A DNA stretch of 12,437 nucleotides, taken from positions 1 through 12,437 of the forward strand of contig CAMWWG010000009.1 in NCBI GenBank assembly GCA_947177935.1, read 5' to 3'. Numbering within the stretch: the first letter of the stretch is position 1; each line of letters opens with the position of its first letter. The notes below the pieces were generated by a model that saw nothing but the letters and a program-made list of their open reading frames with translations, searched no databases and was not told where the DNA came from. Made by a program: the position numbers and the translations under genes. Of this stretch, positions 6,713 to 12,437 are shown in pieces. This stretch comes from an uncultured Ruminococcus sp. (GTDB lineage: Bacteria; Bacillota; Clostridia; Oscillospirales; Ruminococcaceae).

Positions 6713-6740
6713 AATCGCAAAAATGCAGGAAAGTGTAACA
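6713..6740 (-). promoter_or_regulatory. Candidate ECF promoter upstream of the sigma operon
   Basis: On the minus strand TGTTACA (6734-6740), 16 bases, then CGATT (6713-6717). The spacing fits an ECF promoter and the AC-containing -35 is typical, but the -10 is weak. No good sigma-A promoter is seen for this operon. Tentative. Confidence 0.25.
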
Positions 6741-6784
6741 GTTTTTTTTTATTATTTATGATAAAAAAAATTACGTGACATCCT

Positions 6785-6830
6785 CCCCCGCTGAAAGAGG
6801 CGGGGAATTTCTCGCTGTGATTAGTTAAAA
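6785..6830 (+). mobile_element. IS200/IS605-like end hairpin, copy A (solo end)
   Basis: CCCCGC (6786-6791 region) pairs with GCGGGG, followed by AATTTCTCGCTG. This matches the layout of the terminal hairpins known from IS200/IS605-family elements, where a C-rich/G-rich stem is followed by a TTTCTTGCTG-like tail. It aligns without gaps to copy B at 10155-10200 with 35 of 46 bases equal, in the same orientation. No tnpA or tnpB is present beside it. Confidence 0.55.
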
Positions 6831-6841
6831 TTAACTAATCA
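6818..6841. repeat. Inverted repeat TGATTAGTTAA / TTAACTAATCA upstream of the pectate lyase
   Basis: Two perfect 11-bp arms around AA. It overlaps the distal end of copy A and lies 45 bp upstream of the lyase -35 box. It could be a regulator operator or the edge of the mobile element; there is no T-tract, so a terminator is unlikely. Confidence 0.5.
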
Positions 6842-6886
6842 GATGCTTATAAAATTGTTTAGTTTGCTATATTTGTTCGTTTGCAG

Positions 6887-6915
6887 TTGAATTTTATTGT
6901 TTTCTGTGCTATAAT
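6887..6915 (+). promoter_or_regulatory. Promoter of the pectate lyase
   Basis: TTGAAT (6887-6892), 17-base spacer, TATAAT (6910-6915) with TGC before it (extended -10). The predicted start is near 6922, leaving a short leader of about 26 bases. Confidence 0.7.
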
Positions 6916-6947
6916 TATGATAACAACTGATGAATGGAGGAATTGAT

Positions 6948-9728
6948 ATGGCAATTCACAAAAGAATTCTGTCTGCTCTGACATCTGCCGGAATCTGTGC
7001 ATCTGCATTTTCCGGAATTCTTCCCGGAAACCTAAGCGGAGAAATCAGTGTCTATGCAGCGGAAAATTATCCGGTACAAGAGTTCCGGTTGGCGATGGCG
7101 GATACGGATAATCATATCACTGCATCTGGAACAGCCCTAATGCCTTCGGAGATGCAGGGAACAGATGCTGAAAAGTGGTCACTGAATTATGTGAGCGACG
7201 GAGTATTTGAAATCGTCAGTTCATCTAATGGCTATATTCTTACAGCAAACGACTCCGGAGTTACTCTTGCCGTAGATAATGACGGTGCAAATCAGCGATG
7301 GAAAATTGAGGGTGTAGAAAAAGATTTTGACGGCTACTATCTGTATTACAAAATCACCAGCAATGCGGATTCTACGAAAACTCTCACTTATACAGAAGGA
7401 GCAGGCTTCGGGCTTTCATCCTACAGTGGTGCAGACTACCAGAAGTATAAGCTGAATCTCGACGGTCTGGAGGGATTTGCCGCAAACTGTATGACTTCCT
7501 CAGGAGAAAAAGCTGGAGTCATCGGCGGACTGCTCGGCGAGGTTGTATATGTTTCGACTGCTGATGAGCTGGAAAAACAGCTTAATTCTGTAGGAGCTCA
7601 AACGATCGTCATCACTGCGGATATCGATATGCAGAAAAAAGGCAATACCCGTATCCGTGACAATAAGACGATTGTAGGCTCATATTCTGCCCATACAATT
7701 TATGATTCTCAGTTCCGTACGAATGATGCTTACGGTGCAGAGGACGACAGTCCCAGCGATAACATCATTTTCCGGAATCTGGATATGCAGGCAAAGAATG
7801 TTCCTAACCGTATTCTGATTAATATCTGGTCATCTCGTCAGATCTGGATTGATCATATTAACTTTAACAGTGATCTTGCAGTGGATAGAACCGGCAACGG
7901 TCAGGATGAAGTCGGCAAGTTTATCTGGATTAATACGCCTTATGAAAGTTATTATGACGCTAAGGACAGATTACGCAGTCCGGATTACATCACAATTTCT
8001 TACTGTAAATTCACCCATCGTTACTGGACGGTAGCCTACGGAACGCAGAATGATGAAATTACCCGTGACAGAACGACATTACTCTATAACTGGTGGAATG
8101 AAGATGTCCGCCGCTGTCCTCAGCTTGGTAACGGCAGTGCCCATATTTATAATAACTATTTCAGCGGCTATGATAGTGGAAATGGAGGCGGTACTGCTCA
8201 GATTATCGGCGGAGATGGTTCAGATATGGTAAGCGAGAATAACCGTTTCCAATCCTTTACACAAGAACAGGCACTCAGCATGGGCGGAGGCAGTGATCCG
8301 GCACGGGATACCGGCTCATATATTTCTTCCAGCAGTTCAGCAACTCCCTCTGCGGTCAATTTCACTGCTAAGAATACAAGCACATGGTATCCGAATAATG
8401 AAAATTACGGTTATGCACTGCTCGATGCGTATAATACTAAGGGAACAGATACAAAAGATTTCTGTACAAAATATGCTGGATGTTTCAGTTCCAAGTCTGG
8501 AATCAAGTACATTACAGACAGTGATCTTGCAGACTGGATTGCTATAAAATATGCTTCTCCGTTCCTGAAACATGTTGATTTCAGTACCGCAACAGCAGCA
8601 AGTTTTACGAACGGTTCGACCTACAGAATCAAGAATGTCAATTCCGGATTGTACATGCAGGTGGATGGTGCTAAGACTGAAAACGGTACAAACGTACAGC
8701 AGTGGGGTACTTCTGACGGTACAATTCATGACATCTGGAAGCTGATCGACGCCGGTGACGGCTATTATTATCTTGTATCAGCAGTCGGTGACGGCGGTTC
8801 TTATGTGCTGGATATTGCCGAACAAAAGACTGCTAACGGTACGAATGCAGATATTTATCAGTATAACGGCGGTAAAAATCAGCAGTTCATGTTCACGATG
8901 AATCCGGATGGTTCCTATAAAATCCGTACCAGAGTTTCTGACAGGAAATCTGCTGTAGAAGTTGCGGACGCTTCCACCTCCAGCGGTGCAAACGTTCAGC
9001 AATGGGAAATCAACGGACACGATTGCCAGAACTGGATTCTGGAAGCTGTCGACAATCCAGGAACAAAAATGGATACTAGCATGATCTATGAATTTGAAAA
9101 TGTCCACAGCGGTATGGTAATGGATATTGAAGCCGGAAATATAGCAGATAATTCTAACGTTCAGCAGTGGACTACCAGTCATTTCAAAAGTCAGCAGTGG
9201 ACACTTCAGGAATTTTCCGGCGGTGGAAACTATTACTATATCCGTTCTGAATCTGATCCAGATTATGTGCTGAAAGCAGAAAGCAGTTCTAATGGCGGCA
9301 ATATTGATATCTCTTCCTATAATACCAAGGATAGTACGATGCTGTTCAAGTTTGCTAAGAATCCGGATGGTACTTACTATATTATGACAAGAGCTTCAAA
9401 AGATTCCTGTCTGGTAGAAATCGATAGTGCGAGTATTTCGAGCGGAGCAAATGTTCAGCAATGGAATCCGACAAACCATGATTGTCAGAAGTGGAATCTT
9501 ATAACAGAGAAAAAGTCTGAACCGGCTACAGAACCAACAACTCCCGGTGATGTGAATCATGATGGAGAATGTACCGTTTTAGATGTGATACTGCTTCAAA
9601 AATGGCTGCTGGCAGTGCCGGGTACGAAACTTCCTGACTGGAAAGCTGCTGATCTCTATAAGGATGAAAAATTAAACATATTTGATCTGATCTTAATGAA
9701 ACGACTTCTTCTAGAAGAAGCAAAATGA
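6948..9728 (+). CDS. Secreted dockerin-bearing pectate lyase (PL1) with ricin-type lectin modules
   Basis: Cleaves pectate by beta-elimination outside the cell; the dockerin suggests attachment to a cellulosome scaffold. From the ATG at 6948 (GGAGG 7 bases upstream; the ATG at 6930 lies ahead of that site) the 926 residues are: signal peptide 1 to about 38 (ending VYAA), an N-terminal ricin-like region about 39-172, a PL1 catalytic domain about 175-545, two ricin/CBM13 modules about 553-699 and 709-851 with QQW motifs, a short Glu/Pro/Thr linker, and a type I dockerin 866-926. PL1 marks are WIDHINF (300-306) and RRCPQLGNGSAHIYNNYF (388-405). Arg389 fits the catalytic arginine; the second conserved arginine five residues on is Gly394. 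The first dockerin calcium loop is canonical (DVNHDG). The second (DLYKDE) lacks the usual Asn and Gly. It is monocistronic, with a strong terminator. Confidence 0.92.
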   Translation: MAIHKRILSALTSAGICASAFSGILPGNLSGEISVYAAENYPVQEFRLAMADTDNHITASGTALMPSEMQGTDAEKWSLNYVSDGVFEIVSSSNGYILTANDSGVTLAVDNDGANQRWKIEGVEKDFDGYYLYYKITSNADSTKTLTYTEGAGFGLSSYSGADYQKYKLNLDGLEGFAANCMTSSGEKAGVIGGLLGEVVYVSTADELEKQLNSVGAQTIVITADIDMQKKGNTRIRDNKTIVGSYSAHTIYDSQFRTNDAYGAEDDSPSDNIIFRNLDMQAKNVPNRILINIWSSRQIWIDHINFNSDLAVDRTGNGQDEVGKFIWINTPYESYYDAKDRLRSPDYITISYCKFTHRYWTVAYGTQNDEITRDRTTLLYNWWNEDVRRCPQLGNGSAHIYNNYFSGYDSGNGGGTAQIIGGDGSDMVSENNRFQSFTQEQALSMGGGSDPARDTGSYISSSSSATPSAVNFTAKNTSTWYPNNENYGYALLDAYNTKGTDTKDFCTKYAGCFSSKSGIKYITDSDLADWIAIKYASPFLKHVDFSTATAASFTNGSTYRIKNVNSGLYMQVDGAKTENGTNVQQWGTSDGTIHDIWKLIDAGDGYYYLVSAVGDGGSYVLDIAEQKTANGTNADIYQYNGGKNQQFMFTMNPDGSYKIRTRVSDRKSAVEVADASTSSGANVQQWEINGHDCQNWILEAVDNPGTKMDTSMIYEFENVHSGMVMDIEAGNIADNSNVQQWTTSHFKSQQWTLQEFSGGGNYYYIRSESDPDYVLKAESSSNGGNIDISSYNTKDSTMLFKFAKNPDGTYYIMTRASKDSCLVEIDSASISSGANVQQWNPTNHDCQKWNLITEKKSEPATEPTTPGDVNHDGECTVLDVILLQKWLLAVPGTKLPDWKAADLYKDEKLNIFDLILMKRLLLEEAK

Positions 9729-9807
9729 ATCACTTATGAATACTGGAAAAGAAATACTAATAACTGATGAACAAGTGCCATTTTAGGACGTTCAGTATAT
9801 GTACCGT

Positions 9808-9839
9808 GAAAAAAGTTGATACTAGTATCAACTTTTTTC
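9808..9839 (+). terminator. Bidirectional terminator, 32-bp perfect palindrome
   Basis: The stem GTTGATAC/GTATCAAC is flanked by six A on one side and six T on the other, giving a fully self-complementary 32 bp. It lies 80 bp after the pectate lyase stop. It would also stop minus-strand transcripts coming from the promoter at 10107-10135. Confidence 0.85.
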
Positions 9840-9920
9840 TGTTCATAATATAGAAACAATTATTTTGAAAAATTTTTTGTTGGCTCTGCCAATCGGTAAA
9901 TTCCGACTCCCTTTTTTATC

Positions 9921-10085
9921 ATGCCAAAAAATACTGACAGCAAGATCGGCACAGCACGCAGGAGAATGGGGGCGGTGGTTGAAACGCCATCCATCTATCT
10001 CAATATGACAGCCGTTGAGAATCTCAAAGAACAGTACAGAATTTTAGGACTGCCTGTTAGGCAAAACGAAAATACAATCTTCTGA
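9921..10085 (+). pseudogene. Remnant of a BcrA/lantibiotic-type ABC transporter ATPase
   Basis: A 54-codon frame (ATG 9921, TGA 10083-10085) without a ribosome-binding site. Residues about 12-45 (ARRRMGAVVETPSIYLNMTA, then VENLKEQYRILGLP) match the stretch between Walker A and the signature motif in BcrA/NukF-like ATPases of bacitracin and lantibiotic export or immunity systems. Walker A, the signature and Walker B are absent, and the last nine residues do not fit the family. Neighbouring frames show no further pieces. A dead fragment, probably left by deletion or by insertion of a mobile element; copy B lies 70 bp to the right. Confidence 0.7.
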
Positions 10086-10106
10086 CTGTATCTTTATATT
10101 GGTTAT

Positions 10107-10135
10107 ATGATATCCTATATTTTTTAGTTTGTCAA
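10107..10135 (-). promoter_or_regulatory. Orphan promoter reading left, beside hairpin copy B
   Basis: On the minus strand TTGACA (10130-10135), 17 bases, TATCAT (10107-10112). There is no gene in its path: it points at the ABC remnant in antisense and at the palindromic terminator at 9808-9839, which would give an RNA of about 265-290 nt. It may be a leftover promoter of the mobile element. Confidence 0.5.
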
Positions 10136-10154
10136 GTTTTTTTGCGCAATTCAT

Positions 10155-10200
10155 CCCCCACTTATAGAGATGGAGGATTTCTTGCTGATATTGGTTAAAA
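10155..10200 (+). mobile_element. IS200/IS605-like end hairpin, copy B (solo end)
   Basis: ATCC-C-CCA pairs with TGG-A-GGAT (one mismatch), followed by TTCTTGCTG. It is 76% identical to copy A over 46 bp, with one compensatory stem change (G-C in A, A-T in B). It overlaps the last codon and stop of the coupling-protein gene. No transposase or tnpB is next to it. Confidence 0.6.
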
Positions 10201-11517
10201 AATTCTTTCTGTGTTATTTCTGTCTATTGAAAATCTGTGTTCCAAAGGCAGTTCATATTCTGCAAAGTCTACAGTTCTATGGAACTGTGGCTGTATGCCA
10301 CGGCGAATGATCCAGTTTGTACCGACTGGCATATTTAAAATACGGTGTACTGGCACATTACAGCGTTTCGCAATGAGTTCCGCAGTGATATAATCATTTC
10401 CGCCCATGTAAATTGTTGTGTCGCAGTTTTCCATAATGGTATGTGCGCTAACTTGGTAGCTTGCTTCAAGCTGTGACGCAGATTGCAGCATTAGCATGGC
10501 AGATATTCCTCTTGAACGAATATTAGCAATCATATTTTCAAATCCTTCAATCCGACAATTTGTTCCGAAATCATCTAGAATGAACTGTACAGGAACAGGG
10601 AGCTGACTATCACTTTGCGCATCTGCTATGGTGCAAAGTCTGTTCATTGCCTGCCAATAGAAGATATTTGCAAGCAGGTCTTTAGAACGATCTGTATCAC
10701 TGATTTCTACAAAAATTGCTGATTTCTTCATTCCAATTTCGTCTATGCAGATGTCGTTAGAACTTGTCATTTTCCGAATGCCCTCTGTATCTAATTCTGC
10801 AAGTTTGGCATTCAGTGTCATAATGACAGTTGCCAATGTTTTTTCTGGATTTTGAGTAAATTTTTTCCATTGACGATAGGCAGAACTTTCTTTTCCTGTG
10901 TACTGTCTCCAGAGACGTTGAAGGATCTGGAAATATTTGTCCATTTGGCAAATTTTATTTTTAGAGATGGCATCTGGATTCATGCAGGTGAGCAAAATGG
11001 GGATTTCCATTAGATAACAATTCCAGCAAGCAAGCTCCATGTCATGGTATTTTATTTTTAAGTCCCGGACTTCTATCAGAAAAGAAATTAATGCAGACAG
11101 CAACATGAGTGCGGCATGATTCCAAAAAGGGTCATTTTCTTTCCCGGTATAATCAGAATAGACAATCATTTTTGATAATTTCATAATGTCGTCACTGGTA
11201 TGAAGATCATGCAAAGGATTATAATTCTGTGAACACTCCGGATGAATGAAGTCCATGTGAGTGACTTTGTAGCCATTTTTTAGAAACATTGTGGCATAAT
11301 TTCGATATAAATTGCCTTTGGGATCGGAAATGACATAACTTCCTACCATGGAACAGATATTAGGTTTCACTATGTTTCTTGTTTTTCCTGAACCTGATGT
11401 ACCAAAAATCAGATAATTATTATTCCGTCTTGTTTCATAACAATTCCGACTTTGCAGAGTGCCATTTGGCAAGACAGTAGCATTGCTCTGATGTGCAATC
11501 TTAATATTTTGATTCAT
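10195..11517 (-). CDS. VirD4/TraG-type conjugative coupling protein lacking the N-terminal membrane domain
   Basis: Type IV coupling ATPase that would bring the relaxase-DNA complex to the mating channel. Numbered from the ATG at 11517 (GGAG 8 bases upstream; the GTG at 11526 is too close): Walker A GTSGSGKT (39-46), then KPNICSMVGSYVISDPKGNL (51-70), typical of the family. DPFWNHAALMLLSALISFL is at about 129-147, Walker B is VQFILDDF (310-317), and MLQSASQLEASY is at about 343-354. At 440 residues it is shorter than the usual near-600. The missing part is the N-terminal pair of membrane helices: Walker A comes at residue 39 with no hydrophobic segment before it. It therefore may be soluble, need a separate membrane partner, or be degenerate. 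The stop lies in hairpin copy B. It is last in the ClpP - small ORF - coupling protein unit. Confidence 0.85.
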   Translation of the reverse strand: MNQNIKIAHQSNATVLPNGTLQSRNCYETRRNNNYLIFGTSGSGKTRNIVKPNICSMVGSYVISDPKGNLYRNYATMFLKNGYKVTHMDFIHPECSQNYNPLHDLHTSDDIMKLSKMIVYSDYTGKENDPFWNHAALMLLSALISFLIEVRDLKIKYHDMELACWNCYLMEIPILLTCMNPDAISKNKICQMDKYFQILQRLWRQYTGKESSAYRQWKKFTQNPEKTLATVIMTLNAKLAELDTEGIRKMTSSNDICIDEIGMKKSAIFVEISDTDRSKDLLANIFYWQAMNRLCTIADAQSDSQLPVPVQFILDDFGTNCRIEGFENMIANIRSRGISAMLMLQSASQLEASYQVSAHTIMENCDTTIYMGGNDYITAELIAKRCNVPVHRILNMPVGTNWIIRRGIQPQFHRTVDFAEYELPLEHRFSIDRNNTERIF

Positions 11518-11545
11518 AAAATTCACTCCTCAGCGATAATTTTTT

Positions 11546-11665
11546 TTAAGCCTTTTCGATTTTTTTCAGTTTTTGTAAATTTGCAGTAGCCGACTGACTG
11601 CCATTTCCCGCAGCAGAACGATCAATGCTATCCCTTCTTCGACTGTATAAAATGAAATGATTCAC
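11546..11665 (-). CDS. Small ORF (39 residues), unknown
   Basis: It starts with GTG at 11665, with AAAAGGAG 7 bases upstream, begins 13 bases after the ClpP-like stop and ends 28 bases before the coupling-protein ATG. The product is basic (RRRDSIDRSAAG near the N-terminus, LQKLKKIEKA at the C-terminus) with no hydrophobic segment. The good ribosome-binding site and tight spacing favour a real gene. It could instead be the remains of a larger conjugation gene. No family recognised. Confidence 0.45.
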   Translation of the reverse strand: MNHFILYSRRRDSIDRSAAGNGSQSATANLQKLKKIEKA

Positions 11666-11678
11666 TGTAATGCTCCTT

Positions 11679-12257
11679 TTAGATGCTATATGGACTGCTA
11701 ATCGCATCACATAGTCCAAAAGCAATCGCTTCTTTTGCAGTCATATAATTGTCAAAGGCTGTTGCCTTGTCAATTTCTTCCATCGTTCTTCCCGTACATT
11801 CCGCAAGAATCTGATTTAGAATCGCTTTTGTTTCCACCATAGACTGCGCAGTTTTTTCAATCGTCGTAACAGAACCGCCCAGACCACCAGCAATTAATGG
11901 TTCATGAATCATGACTTTTGCATGAGGAAGAATCAATCTTCTGCCTTTTGGACAGCTTGCAAGGATAATCGCTCCCATGCTTGCTGCCAATGACATGCAT
12001 AGAACAGAAAGTTGATACGGATACGCCTTGACAGCATCCACAATCGCCAAACCTGGAAGAACTTCTCCACCGGGAGAATTCAGGATCAAGACAACATCTT
12101 TTCCCTGCTGTGCGAGATAACGCAGAGAAAAAATGATTTCTTCTGCCGACTGACTATTAATTTCGCCGATTAATGGCACAACGCCCTGCATTAACTGAGC
12201 TGTATGCATTTCTATTTCATGGATGCCTGAAATATCTTCAAGAGGAACTCTGTTCAT
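11679..12257 (-). CDS. ClpP-family serine protease encoded in a conjugation operon
   Basis: Numbered from the ATG at 12257 (AAGGAG 8 bases upstream; the GTG at 12266 is too close), the 192 residues have the ClpP fold marks: NSPGGEVLPGLAI (60-72), the serine in LAASMGA (Ser93), the histidine in MIHEPLIAGGLGG (His118) and the aspartate in FDNYMTAKEAIAFGLCD (Asp169). The triad is complete and the length is close to housekeeping ClpP. The N-terminal part differs from chromosomal ClpP, and the neighbour is a coupling protein rather than clpX, so this is probably an element-encoded copy. It may process a conjugation or structural protein, or work with the host ClpX/ClpC; its substrate is unknown. 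It is first in a three-gene unit with its own promoter. Confidence 0.85.
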   Translation of the reverse strand: MNRVPLEDISGIHEIEMHTAQLMQGVVPLIGEINSQSAEEIIFSLRYLAQQGKDVVLILNSPGGEVLPGLAIVDAVKAYPYQLSVLCMSLAASMGAIILASCPKGRRLILPHAKVMIHEPLIAGGLGGSVTTIEKTAQSMVETKAILNQILAECTGRTMEEIDKATAFDNYMTAKEAIAFGLCDAISSPYSI

Positions 12258-12284
12258 TTTAATCACTCCTTAAATTTTTCATTA

Positions 12285-12333
12285 AAATCAAATATCATGA
12301 TTTTTGTTTTATTTATTTTGATTTAGAAATCAA
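12285..12333. repeat. Two inverted AAATCA/TGATTT pairs in the ClpP operon leader
   Basis: AAATCA (12285-12290) with TGATTT (12298-12303), and TTGATTT-AG-AAATCAA (12318-12333). The pairs lie between the transcription start near 12347 and the ribosome-binding site. They could be operator half-sites or leader hairpins; the sequence is very AT-rich, so chance is possible. Confidence 0.35.
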
Positions 12334-12353
12334 TTTTAATTTAGCGTAGTTAT

Positions 12354-12382
12354 ATCATAGCATATTCAATTTGAGTTGTCAA
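12354..12382 (-). promoter_or_regulatory. Promoter of the ClpP - small ORF - coupling protein operon
   Basis: On the minus strand TTGACA (12377-12382), 17 bases, TATGAT (12354-12359) with TGC before it. The start near 12347 gives a leader of about 90 bases. Nothing else is recognised from here to the right edge. Confidence 0.75.
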
Positions 12383-12437
12383 TAAAAATTTGAAATTTAT
12401 ATCTAGCTGAATAGCACACAAATCGACAAGAAATTGA

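Noticed and set aside
6926..6933. CTGATGA core suggesting a hammerhead ribozyme (also near 9762)
   Set aside because: The second core element GAAA with flanking stems is missing at both places. The shared AACTGATGAA on the two sides of the lyase is within chance for AT-rich DNA.
8337..9182. Minus-strand open frames opposite the lectin modules of the pectate lyase
   Set aside because: They are shadows of the lyase frame, rich in Cys, Ile and His, with no domain and no promoter or ribosome-binding site.

Overview
The window looks like a moderate-GC, gut-type anaerobic Firmicute close to Ruminococcus (Oscillospiraceae). The best evidence is a secreted pectate lyase that carries ricin-type lectin modules and ends in a type I dockerin, the cellulosome-docking module of fibre-degrading ruminococci and clostridia. 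Promoters with a TTGACA -35, 17 bp spacing and a TATAAT-like, often TG-extended, -10 recur throughout. The assignment is inferred from domains only.

Left part (1-3660, mostly minus strand): a 3'-truncated protein with two helix-turn-helix-like stretches, a monoglyceride-lipase-like alpha/beta hydrolase with its own near-consensus promoter, and a BRO-N/TOPRIM/VapE-like replication gene that stops before its helicase domain. Upstream of this last gene is the most interesting part of the window. Two strong promoters face each other across about 120 bp. The plus one drives a short, highly structured RNA that ends at a terminator. The minus one drives the leader of the BRO/primase gene, which contains an intrinsic terminator before the start codon. 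A leader segment covered by the antisense RNA can pair with the 5' arm of that terminator. This is the layout of the antisense-RNA attenuators that control plasmid rep genes (pT181, pIP501 type).

Centre (3660-9840): an ECF sigma factor and a large one-pass membrane anti-sigma factor with three diverged extracellular repeats overlap by 4 bp and form one minus-strand unit ending at a hairpin. Divergent from them is the dockerin pectate lyase, ending at a 32-bp perfect palindrome that acts as terminator. The sigma/anti-sigma pair may sense surface or polysaccharide conditions, but a regulatory link to the lyase is only inferred.

Right part (9840-12437): a short remnant of a BcrA/lantibiotic-type ABC transporter ATPase, then a minus-strand conjugation operon with a ClpP-like protease, a 39-residue ORF and a VirD4/TraG-type coupling protein. 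Two homologous 46-bp hairpin elements resembling IS200/IS605 ends lie in the same orientation at 6785-6830 and 10155-10200. They bracket the lyase and the ABC remnant, and the right copy supplies the stop codon of the coupling protein. The window reads as chromosome interleaved with decayed mobile-element pieces.
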